Of a DNA stretch of 5,185 nucleotides, positions 1-5,185 are shown piece by piece (positions within the stretch are counted from its first letter, which is position 1; each line of letters starts with the position of its first letter). The position numbers were made by a program, and so were the translations under genes. Origin of the DNA: Actinomycetota bacterium (lineage in GTDB: Bacteria; Actinomycetota; Thermoleophilia; Gaiellales; Gaiellaceae); assembly GCA_019236545.1 (NCBI GenBank), contig JAFAIV010000084.1, forward strand, positions 1 through 5,185. The letters are read 5' to 3'. The notes under the pieces were generated by a model. That model saw only the letters and a list, made by a program, of their open reading frames with translations. It did no database searches and was not told where the DNA came from.

Positions 1-1
1 C

Positions 2-289
2 GGGACGCTGAACGGCATATGCCTTCCGCCCGTCCTCCGCTTCAACGCGCGAGTCGCTCCCGACGCGGTGCAACACTTCGGCGAAGCCATCGGGGCGCCC
101 GACGCGCCTGCCCCCGCCGTCGAGGCGCTCGCCGGCCTCGCAGGCCCGAAGCGGCTGCGCGAGCTCGGCGTGCCAGAGCAGGATCTCCCGGAGCTCGCCG
201 CCGCGGCTGCCGAGCGCGGCGGGAACCTCGCGAACGCGCGCCGGGCGACACCGCTCGAGATCGAGCTGCTGCTGCGCGAGGTCTGGTAG
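2..289 (+). CDS. Iron-containing alcohol dehydrogenase, C-terminal fragment (5' end outside window)
   Basis: This is the 3' part of a group III, iron-containing alcohol dehydrogenase, a soluble NAD(P)-dependent oxidoreductase family that includes lactaldehyde reductase (FucO) and maleylacetate reductase. The frame is open from base 2 to a TAG at 287-289, giving 95 residues. The visible start, GTLNGICLPPVLRFN, matches the family block that follows the last metal-binding His ('PHG...N...LPHV.RFN'). The end, with LRELGVPEQDLPELA, NLANARRATPLEIE and a terminal Trp, matches the usual C-terminal helical domain. The metal ligands lie upstream of the window; the codon split by the left edge ends in C and could encode the last ligand His (CAC), but this cannot be seen. 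The family's usual LPHV is LPPV here. The substrate cannot be deduced. The gene converges on the RiPP operon and probably does not belong to it. An internal ATG at 68 is not the true start, because the homology extends upstream of it. Confidence 0.88.
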   Translation, partial: GTLNGICLPPVLRFNARVAPDAVQHFGEAIGAPDAPAPAVEALAGLAGPKRLRELGVPEQDLPELAAAAAERGGNLANARRATPLEIELLLREVW

Positions 290-292
290 CTA
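287..292. other. Abutting convergent stop codons in a TAGCTA palindrome
   Basis: The plus-strand dehydrogenase stops with TAG at 287-289 and the minus-strand permease stops with TAG at 292-290. The six bases TAGCTA are palindromic, so they provide a stop on each strand with no spacer. The flanks show only a weak 4-bp hairpin (AGCG/CGCT, at about 291-302) without a T-tract, so I do not call a terminator. Confidence 0.85.
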
Positions 293-1018
293 GCGGAAGC
301 GCTGCCCTTCGTCGCGGCGGTAGCCCCAGGCGGCGAGCAGGGCGAAGAGCGCGGAGTAGCCGAGGAGCGCGAGCCAATGCGACCACGCCGACGGCCCCCC
401 GGCCACGATCGGCCAGAGGATGTCGCCCCATTGGCGCGTCGGCGTGAAGCGCGAGATCCGAGCGACGAGGCGCGGCAGGTCGTTCGGTCCCGTCCAGAGG
501 CCGCCTGCGTACGACAGAAGCATGTAGAGGAGGTTCGCCACCGGCAATGCGCTCTTCGCCGACGTCCAATACGCGATCGCGATGCCCAGGGCGACGAACG
601 GAATGCTGCCGGCGAGGAGCGCGGCCAGCAGGCGTGGCCACCTCGACGCGGGAAGGGAGAGATCCGTCGCGACCGCCGCCGTCGCGAAGAGGATCCCGAC
701 GGCCGTCGCCGCGAAGACGAGCGCGGAGAGCATTCGCCCCGCGATGCGGACCGCGGTCCCGGCCGGGAGCGTCCGCACGAACGTCGCCCACGGCGTCGGC
801 CGCTCGATCGCCGCGGAGACGCCGAACTGGAAGAAGCCGACTCCGATCACCGCGAAGGCCGCGTACGACGCCACGAGCAGCTCGGGCGCGCGCCCTGCGC
901 GCGGCAGGCCGAAGAGCAGGAAGAAGAGGCTCGGGAACGCCAGCGTGGCGATCGAGAACCCTGGGAAGCGCAGGAGTTCGACGGTCTGCGTCCGCGCGTG
1001 GACGAGGGCCAGCCTCAT
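290..1018 (-). CDS. ABC-2 type transporter permease of the RiPP exporter
   Basis: This is a 242-residue integral membrane protein, most likely the permease partner of the ATPase encoded just upstream, and so the export channel for the modified peptide or an immunity pump (inference). Hydrophobic segments lie at about residues 17-38, 47-69, 96-118, 129-150, 157-176 and 213-232, the six-helix plan of ABC-2 permeases. The stretch LLYMLLSYAGGLWTGPNDLP (163-182) resembles the conserved block before the last helix in this family, followed by TPTRQWGDILWPIVAGG. The length is typical of the compact drug/bacteriocin exporter permeases. The ATG at 1018-1016 overlaps the upstream TGA as ATGA, so translation is probably coupled; no clear Shine-Dalgarno is seen. 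Streptolysin S-type clusters have two permeases (SagH and SagI), whereas only one is present here before the operon ends, so a homodimer is likely. The substrate is inferred from context only. Confidence 0.9.
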   Translation of the reverse strand: MRLALVHARTQTVELLRFPGFSIATLAFPSLFFLLFGLPRAGRAPELLVASYAAFAVIGVGFFQFGVSAAIERPTPWATFVRTLPAGTAVRIAGRMLSALVFAATAVGILFATAAVATDLSLPASRWPRLLAALLAGSIPFVALGIAIAYWTSAKSALPVANLLYMLLSYAGGLWTGPNDLPRLVARISRFTPTRQWGDILWPIVAGGPSAWSHWLALLGYSALFALLAAWGYRRDEGQRFR

Positions 1019-2208
1019 GTGCGCCCGCCCGACAGCCGCAGGTAGGCCTCCTCGAACGTCGCATCGCCCGGGGCGCGGAGGTCCGAGGGCGCGCCTTCCG
1101 CGACGATCCTCCCGTGCCGGATGACGACGACTCGGCCGGCGAGCGTCTCGGCCTCCTCGAGGTGGTGTGTCGTCAGGAGGACGGCCCCGGAGCCTGCGGC
1201 ATGCGCCCGCACGGCATCCCAGACGTCGAGTCGCGACTCCACGTCGAGCCCCGTGGTCGGCTCGTCGAGCACGGTCAGCTGCGGGCGCGGCCCGAAGGCG
1301 AGCGCCACCGCGAGCCGCCGCCGCTGCCCCGCCGACAGCGCTCCCACCTGCCTTCGCGCGAGGTCGGCGATCCCGAACGCCCGGAGCAGCTCGTCCCGCG
1401 GCTGCGGGTCCGGGTAGTGGGCGAGGACGAAGTCGACGATCTCACCCACACGCAGCGTCGGTGGGAACGACATCTCCTGCGGCGTCGACGTCACGAGCCG
1501 GCGGACTCGCAACGACCCCGGCGCCTCACCCAGGACGCGAACGGTTCCCCCGTCCGCTCGCCGGAGCCCGAGCAGGATGGTCGCGAGCGTCGTCTTGCCG
1601 GCGCCGTTCGGGCCGAGCAGGGCCACGATCTCGCCCGGCTCGACCACGAGGTCGATGCCCTCGAGCGCCACGTGCTCGCCGTAGCGCTTGCCCACGCCCC
1701 CGAGATCGACCGCCGCCGCAGCGGCCGGCCGCCTCGTGGTCAGCGCGAGGAGGTTGTAGACGCCGTGCGCGGCGACCGCGCCGGCCAGGCTTCCCGTGAC
1801 GGCGAAGAGCGTGCCGAAGATCGTCCCCGTCCCGAGCTGGACGGCCACGCCGCGCCAGCGCTGCGCGGGGAAGTGCGTTGCCGCGAACCCGATCGTCGAA
1901 GCGAAGAGCCCGAGCCCGATCCCGCTCACGGACGCGAGCCGTGCGAGGGCGAAGCCCCGCCACAACGTCTCCTCGCTCCCGGCGACGACGACCCCGGCGA
2001 CGAGAAGGCCAGGCCGGAGCACGAGCCCGCGGCTCGCCCGCCCGGCGAGGGCGAGGAAGAGCGTCGCCCCTATGGCGGCGCCGATCGTCAGGGCCGTCCA
2101 GCCTGCGATGGGCGGGCGTGGTGGCCTCGTCGGCGCCGCGACCAGGACTGCAGCCGCGGCGGCCGGGAGCAGCACGAGGCCGGCGGGGACTCGCCGCCCC
2201 TTCAGCAC
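1015..2208 (-). CDS. Fused CPBP (CAAX-like) intramembrane protease and ABC transporter ATPase
   Basis: This 397-residue protein joins two enzymes in one frame. Residues about 1-156 form a hydrophobic CPBP/Abi-type membrane protease with all three expected motifs: SEETLWRG (78-85, EExxxR), FAATH (108-112, FxxxH) and HGVYN (148-152, HxxxN). Residues about 167-397 form an ABC ATPase: Walker A GPNGAGKTT (199-207), Q-loop Gln244, signature LSAGQ (291-295, Ser-Ala instead of Ser-Gly), Walker B LTVLDEP (311-317), D-loop GLD and switch His348. The linker is only about 12 residues (TTRRPAAAAA), and no ATG or GTG at a sensible position would start the ATPase separately; the nearest GTG (Val172) would remove its first strand. 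I chose GTG at 2208, which overlaps the SagB-type gene's TGA by 7 bases; the frame stays open to an ATG at 2310, but that added segment is Arg-rich shadow sequence. SagE-type CPBP proteins are linked to leader removal or self-immunity, and SagG-type ATPases drive export, so this protein may couple cleavage with export (inference). Confidence 0.88.
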   Translation of the reverse strand: MLKGRRVPAGLVLLPAAAAAVLVAAPTRPPRPPIAGWTALTIGAAIGATLFLALAGRASRGLVLRPGLLVAGVVVAGSEETLWRGFALARLASVSGIGLGLFASTIGFAATHFPAQRWRGVAVQLGTGTIFGTLFAVTGSLAGAVAAHGVYNLLALTTRRPAAAAAVDLGGVGKRYGEHVALEGIDLVVEPGEIVALLGPNGAGKTTLATILLGLRRADGGTVRVLGEAPGSLRVRRLVTSTPQEMSFPPTLRVGEIVDFVLAHYPDPQPRDELLRAFGIADLARRQVGALSAGQRRRLAVALAFGPRPQLTVLDEPTTGLDVESRLDVWDAVRAHAAGSGAVLLTTHHLEEAETLAGRVVVIRHGRIVAEGAPSDLRAPGDATFEEAYLRLSGGRT

Positions 2209-3002
2209 GTCTCGCCGCCCAGGACGAGCCCGTAGACGACCGACTCGTCGACCCCGTCGACGCCGAGGAATCGCTCCGCGCGGCAGTCGAAGTACCCGCC
2301 CAGCGGGCAAGCCTCGACTCGCAGCGCCGCCGCGGCGAGAACCATGTTCTGCATCGCGTGGCCGGCTTCGAGCAGCGCGAAGCGATAGCCACGCAAGCCG
2401 TACTTGAACCTCGTCCGCCAGAAGACCGCCGTCACGAGCACGACCGCCGACGCATGCTCCGTCAGCTCGGTCATCGGGGTGAGCTCGGCGATGTCCCCGG
2501 CGACGTCTCGCTCGTGCAGGAGCTCGAGCGCTCGACGGCCCGGATCCACGTGGTAGAGGCCCGCGGCAAGGCCGCCGACGGAGTGTGCGACGACGTACAA
2601 CTCGAGCGGGTAGAGCGCGCCGCCGGACGGGACGGCGCGTCTGCCGGAGCCTGTCTCGCCGTAGCCTGCCAGGAGGAGCGTGGACAGCGCCGCCGCCCGT
2701 AGGGCCTGGGGCGAGCTCGGCCGCCCGCTTCGCCGCTCGGCGATCGCCTCCCAGAGTGAGACCTCGGGCCGGAGCGGCGCCGGAAGCGGCACGGAGGGCA
2801 GCTGCGGGTTGACCCGTCCCGGCCGTCGCGTGGCCGCCTGCAGCTCGGGCGAGCCGCTCAGCATCGCGACGCCTCGGCCGACCCTATGGCTGAGCTGCGG
2901 GTACAGCTTCGAGGCCTCGTGGAACTCCTCGGCGGCGTCGGACAGCTCGGGCTCGGCGCGGCCGTAGAGGACGGAACGCAGGACAGGCCGGGCGTGGTTC
3001 AC
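2202..3002 (-). CDS. SagB/ThcOx-type FMN-dependent azoline dehydrogenase
   Basis: This 266-residue nitroreductase-fold flavoprotein should oxidise azoline rings made by the neighbouring YcaO enzyme to aromatic thiazoles or oxazoles, using FMN (family knowledge). The N-terminal FHEASKLYP (27-35) is the SagB-family 'FHE.SK.Y' block. ERRSGR (89-94) is the flavin-binding Arg motif of the fold. RRAVPSGGALYPLELYVV (121-138) is the family's hallmark 'PSGGALYP' block. KYGLRGYRFALLEAGHAMQN (200-219) holds the Lys-Tyr pair (200-201) regarded as catalytic in azoline dehydrogenases, and the 'EAGH..QN' helix. The C-terminal PLGGYFD and YGLVLGG are also typical. The GTG start at 3002 overlaps the YcaO stop as GTGA; no Shine-Dalgarno is visible, which suggests coupled translation. 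The length is near the usual size for the SagB catalytic domain, so it appears intact. Related ThcOx proteins act in cyanobactin pathways, but the adjacent E1-like and YcaO genes favour a linear azole peptide pathway. Confidence 0.94.
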   Translation of the reverse strand: MNHARPVLRSVLYGRAEPELSDAAEEFHEASKLYPQLSHRVGRGVAMLSGSPELQAATRRPGRVNPQLPSVPLPAPLRPEVSLWEAIAERRSGRPSSPQALRAAALSTLLLAGYGETGSGRRAVPSGGALYPLELYVVAHSVGGLAAGLYHVDPGRRALELLHERDVAGDIAELTPMTELTEHASAVVLVTAVFWRTRFKYGLRGYRFALLEAGHAMQNMVLAAAALRVEACPLGGYFDCRAERFLGVDGVDESVVYGLVLGGETC

Positions 3003-4342
3003 GGGAACGGATGGGGGTCGGGGTTGAGCTCGGCGAAGGTCAGCGCGCGGGGGCGGAGCCCGAGCCTGGCCGGCTCCTCGTAGAGGCGCCGCCCACCCAG
3101 CGCGCGGTAGCGGTGGTCGACGTCCAGCGGGCTCAGCTCCGGGACGACGGCGCGCAGGACCCGGAGGCCCGCGTCCGCGACGTCCGTGGACGTCACGTCG
3201 ACGGCGTAAGCGGTCATGCCCCGCGCCTGGAGCCGCGCGCAGATCGCGAGGACGTGCGTCGCTGCGGTCGTCCCCTCGAGGCTCGGGACCCCCGATATGG
3301 CGACCGTCTCCCGGGACGCGTCGAGGAACGCGGCGGCGCCCGCGTTCTCGGCGTCCGAATGGAACCGGATGTGGTCTTCGAACGTGCGCACGTCCTCAGT
3401 CGAGAGAGGGAACGTCTCCGCGTCCTGCGCGCGCATCGAGCGCGCCCACGAGCGGACGCGGATCGCCTCGTCGAACGCCTTCTCCACGGCCCGCTCGATC
3501 GAGGCAGCCGCGGCCGCGCCGACCCCGAGTGGCGCGTCGTCGGTCGCCGCGGCCCGGGCCACGCCCAGCACGCAGGGAACGTTCCAGAACGCGCTCAGGT
3601 CGATGGCAGCCACCGACACCCCGGTCGGCGCGACGAACTCGCCGACGAAGCGGCCAAGGCGGCTGCCCGCGGCCCATGTGAGCCGCGGATGCGAGAGCCG
3701 CGCCCGCCAGGTGATCATGAAGGCGTCCCGTTCGAGCAGCTCGAGCAGCCCGGTGGCGAGCGCCTCCTCGACCGTGACGTGGCAGGCGAGCCCGCTGCTC
3801 GTCGAGAAGAAGATCGGAGTCTCTCCGGGCCGGAGCCGCCACCCGAGGTAGACGAGCTGCGCCGGCAGCAGCGCCGGCTCCCCGTCCGGCAGCGAGAAGC
3901 CCTCGACCCACGCCACCGCGGTCCGCTCGTCGAACCGTGCGTACCGGAAGTCCGAGTCCGCGTACTGCTCATCGGCGAACAACGCGAAGCGGCATGGGTT
4001 CACCGCTTCCGGTCCCAGCTCCGCCGCGGAAGCGACCACTGCGTCGACCACGTCGGACGCGCACGCCGAGTAGCGCTCCACGGCTTCGCCGATCGCTGCG
4101 GCGCGAGCTGCCGACCTCTCCGCCGCAGAGCCGGCGCCGAGGTGCGTCGTGGGGCGGCCGACGACCGGCTCCAGCCAGCCCGTCTCGCAGAACAGGTTTG
4201 CGAGCCGGATGTCGCTCGCCTCGGCGAGCACCTCGTCGACGACGCGGACGATGCCGACGTGACGCGAGACGACGCGTTCGAGGTGGCGCGACGACTCGGA
4301 CACCGGCGTCGGCGGGCGGTCGCGAAGCTCAAGCGGCGGCAT
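2999..4342 (-). CDS. YcaO-domain azoline-forming cyclodehydratase (SagD-like)
   Basis: This 447-residue YcaO enzyme uses ATP to activate the peptide amide so that Cys, Ser or Thr side chains cyclise to thiazolines or oxazolines. The nucleotide/Mg-binding Glu residues are present with canonical spacing: AAAIGEAVERYS (81-92, Glu86 and Glu89) and SSGLACHVTVEEALA followed by LLELLERDAFMITW (182-212, Glu193, Glu201, Glu204-Arg205). A further conserved helix, ERAVEKAFDEAIRVRSW (283-299), is also seen. The protein ends NPDPHPFP (440-447), which fits the C-terminal PxPxP signature of azoline-forming YcaO proteins and argues against the thioamidating or amidine-forming branches. No E1-like domain is fused to it; that role falls to the gene just upstream, as in SagC/SagD pairs. 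The ATG at 4342 is preceded by GGAG at a 6-base spacing and overlaps the upstream gene by 14 bases. All key residues are present, so it appears functional. Confidence 0.95.
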   Translation of the reverse strand: MPPLELRDRPPTPVSESSRHLERVVSRHVGIVRVVDEVLAEASDIRLANLFCETGWLEPVVGRPTTHLGAGSAAERSAARAAAIGEAVERYSACASDVVDAVVASAAELGPEAVNPCRFALFADEQYADSDFRYARFDERTAVAWVEGFSLPDGEPALLPAQLVYLGWRLRPGETPIFFSTSSGLACHVTVEEALATGLLELLERDAFMITWRARLSHPRLTWAAGSRLGRFVGEFVAPTGVSVAAIDLSAFWNVPCVLGVARAAATDDAPLGVGAAAAASIERAVEKAFDEAIRVRSWARSMRAQDAETFPLSTEDVRTFEDHIRFHSDAENAGAAAFLDASRETVAISGVPSLEGTTAATHVLAICARLQARGMTAYAVDVTSTDVADAGLRVLRAVVPELSPLDVDHRYRALGGRRLYEEPARLGLRPRALTFAELNPDPHPFP

Positions 4343-4961
4343 CGAACGCTCCGTGCCACGGTGCGGGCGCGCCGCGACGGCCTGCGGGGGAGCACGCCGG
4401 ACAGCGCGGCACGCGGAAGAGGACGCTGCGGGACATGGCGATCTCGGGGATCAGCTCGACGGCGAGGAGCTCGCCCACGCACCCGCCGTCGCCGGCGGCG
4501 AGCCAGCGGACGGCCGTGAGCGCCGCGAGACCGGCCAGCACCGCGTCGAGCGCCGGCGCGTCCACGAAGGGCCCTCGCTCGCGGTCGGGCACGGGAGAGG
4601 TGTTCGCGCTCCGGCGAAGGCGATAGCACTCGTAGCACGCCGACTCGTGGGGAACGAAGACCGGGCCGACGGCGGACACCGACCCGTCGAACGGCAGCAC
4701 CTGCAGCCAGGGCGTCGCGGTCTCGAGCGCGCGCTTGTTCCACGCCTCGAGCTGGAAGACCTCGTCCGACGCGGGCGCCGCCACCACCAGGTCGCAGCGG
4801 AACTCGCCGGCTTCCTCCCAGGAGCGTGCCTCGACGGAGCCGACGCCGGAATCCCGGAGAAGCGCCGCCGCTCCGGCCGCTGCCCCGCCCTCGCCCCTCA
4901 CCACCACGCGCGCCGCGGCCAGTGCGCCTGCGACCCGCCCGAGCGGCAGCTCTGACGGAGC
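4329..4961 (-). CDS. E1-like/zinc-binding C-terminal part of TOMM precursor leader-binding protein (SagC-like), after the frameshift
   Basis: This is the main body of a SagC-type cyclodehydratase partner, which presents the precursor peptide to the YcaO enzyme. The homology begins at about 4961 with ELPLGRVAGALAAA, continues into a Rossmann-like strand-turn-helix (ARVVVRGEGGAAAGAAALL), and then TPWLQVLPFDG and VGPVFVPHESACYECYRL, which are typical of this family. Two CxxC pairs, CYEC (4637-4626) and CPAC (4403-4392), can form the structural zinc site. The Rossmann glycine motif is degenerate, as expected for family members that do not bind ATP themselves. In this frame the first possible start is GTG at 4907, which would begin inside the first Rossmann strand; upstream of it the frame is open with no ATG or GTG as far as a TGA at 5027. 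So this is not a separate gene but the second half of the protein begun in the next entry. Its TGA (4331-4329) overlaps the YcaO start by 14 bases. Confidence 0.85.
   Translation of the reverse strand, partial: APSELPLGRVAGALAAARVVVRGEGGAAAGAAALLRDSGVGSVEARSWEEAGEFRCDLVVAAPASDEVFQLEAWNKRALETATPWLQVLPFDGSVSAVGPVFVPHESACYECYRLRRSANTSPVPDRERGPFVDAPALDAVLAGLAALTAVRWLAAGDGGCVGELLAVELIPEIAMSRSVLFRVPRCPACSPAGRRGAPAPWHGAFDAAA
4349..4352 (-). promoter_or_regulatory. Ribosome binding site of the YcaO gene
   Basis: On the minus strand GGAG is followed by six bases and then the ATG at 4342. It is the clearest Shine-Dalgarno in the operon and lies inside the 3' end of the E1-like gene. It supports the chosen YcaO start and suggests that YcaO can be translated independently of the interrupted upstream gene. 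Confidence 0.6.
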
Positions 4962-4975
4962 ACGCCGCGAGAAGC
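4950..4975 (-). other. Apparent frameshift inside the SagC-like gene
   Basis: The frame of the N-terminal part (codons in register with 5160) and that of the C-terminal part (in register with 4907) differ by one base. The join that keeps the most family-like sequence falls near 4962: TAELLAA in the first frame, then APSELPLGRVAGALAAA in the second. The exact base cannot be fixed by eye. No obvious slippery heptamer or long homopolymer is visible at the junction. It could be a sequencing or assembly error, a true mutation, or much less likely a programmed shift. Confidence 0.75.
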
Positions 4976-5184
4976 TCCGCGGTCCGCAGCGTCGCAGCAG
5001 GTGGCTCGTCCGCGACCGGCTCGATCAGCAGCCGGCGGGAGGCCAGCAGCTCCAGCGCGTTGAGGACGGCCGGCCGGGCCGGCTCCCCGAGCTCGGCGAC
5101 GATCCCGTCGACGTCGTGGGCTCCGTCGAGCAGCGGCAGCAGGTGCGGCATAAGTCGCACGGCCGCACGCCCCTCGAACGTGAG
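4962..5184 (-). CDS. N-terminal RRE (leader-recognition) part of the same SagC-like protein; 5' end outside window
   Basis: Reading leftward from the window edge, the frame encodes about 74 residues: LTFEGRAAVRLMPHLLPLLD, then VDGIVAELGEPARPAVLNAL, then ELLASRRLLIEPV and TAELLAA. This fits the small winged-helix RiPP recognition element at the N-terminus of TOMM leader-binding proteins, which clamps the precursor's leader peptide. The true start lies to the right of the window, since homology-like sequence runs to the edge; the GTG at 5160 and ATG at 5151 are internal. After about 4962 this frame stays open to 4000 but turns into Arg/Gly-rich sequence with no family resemblance, while the expected continuation appears in a different frame. 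One extra base, or two missing bases, near 4950-4970 would join the two parts into one protein. Confidence 0.78.
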
Positions 5185-5185
5185 C

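Noticed and set aside
280..305. Possible intrinsic terminator between the convergent genes
   Set aside because: Only a 4-bp stem (AGCG GAAG CGCT) is found and there is no T-tract on either strand.
42..1064. Minus-strand frame of 340 codons covering the permease and the dehydrogenase end
   Set aside because: It is an Arg/Ala-rich shadow in another frame of the permease, which has the proper membrane-helix pattern and an ATGA-coupled start.
547..2235. Long plus-strand open frame (562 codons) opposite the permease and the fusion gene
   Set aside because: It is Arg/Pro/Asp-rich without any domain or hydrophobic pattern and lies antisense to genes with clear motifs. Long antisense frames are expected at this GC content.
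2209..2310. N-terminal extension of the CPBP-ABC fusion to an ATG at 2310
   Set aside because: The added 34 residues are Arg-rich and overlap the conserved C-terminal coding of the SagB-type gene by over 100 bases. The GTG at 2208 gives a normal 7-base overlap.
3011..4519. Long plus-strand open frame (502 codons) opposite the YcaO gene
   Set aside because: It is low-complexity and charge-rich, spans the exact antisense of a well-supported enzyme and has no recognisable motif.
4000..4961. Continuation of the first SagC-like frame down to a stop at 4000
   Set aside because: The sequence after about 4962 is Arg/Gly/Ser-rich with no family resemblance, and it covers the well-supported E1-like and YcaO genes in other frames.
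1..5185. CRISPR arrays, tRNA/rRNA genes, insertion sequences or long repeats
   Set aside because: No repeated units, tRNA-like cloverleaf, transposase or terminal inverted repeats were seen; almost all bases are accounted for by coding sequence.

Overview
The window looks like the downstream part of a ribosomal-peptide (RiPP) gene cluster from a high-GC bacterium. Base composition is very GC-rich (roughly 70% by eye), starts are often GTG, and genes are packed without gaps. This fits an actinobacterium, but the sequence alone does not fix the lineage. There is no intergenic stretch longer than a few bases.

Layout. Bases 2-289 on the plus strand are the last 95 codons of an iron-containing alcohol dehydrogenase whose 5' part lies before the window. 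Everything from 290 to the right edge is one minus-strand operon, read from right to left: an E1-like/leader-peptide-binding protein (4329-5185, start beyond the window, interrupted by an apparent frameshift near 4960), a YcaO cyclodehydratase (2999-4342), a SagB-type flavin dehydrogenase (2202-3002), a fused CPBP membrane protease plus ABC ATPase (1015-2208), and a short ABC-2 type permease (290-1018). All four junctions in the operon overlap by 4 to 14 bases, and the operon's last stop codon directly abuts the stop codon of the convergent dehydrogenase gene.

How the genes work together (inference from family knowledge). The set corresponds to the streptolysin S-type scheme for thiazole/oxazole-modified peptides. 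The E1-like protein would bind the precursor leader. The YcaO enzyme would use ATP to cyclise Cys/Ser/Thr residues to azolines. The SagB enzyme would oxidise azolines to azoles. The CPBP protease would cut the leader or give immunity, and the ABC ATPase with its permease would export the product. No precursor peptide gene is visible; it probably lies to the right of the window.

The most unusual points are the in-frame fusion of a CPBP protease to an ABC ATPase, combining functions that streptolysin S-type clusters usually keep on separate genes, and the frameshift in the E1-like gene, which would disable the pathway unless it is a sequencing error or is bypassed.
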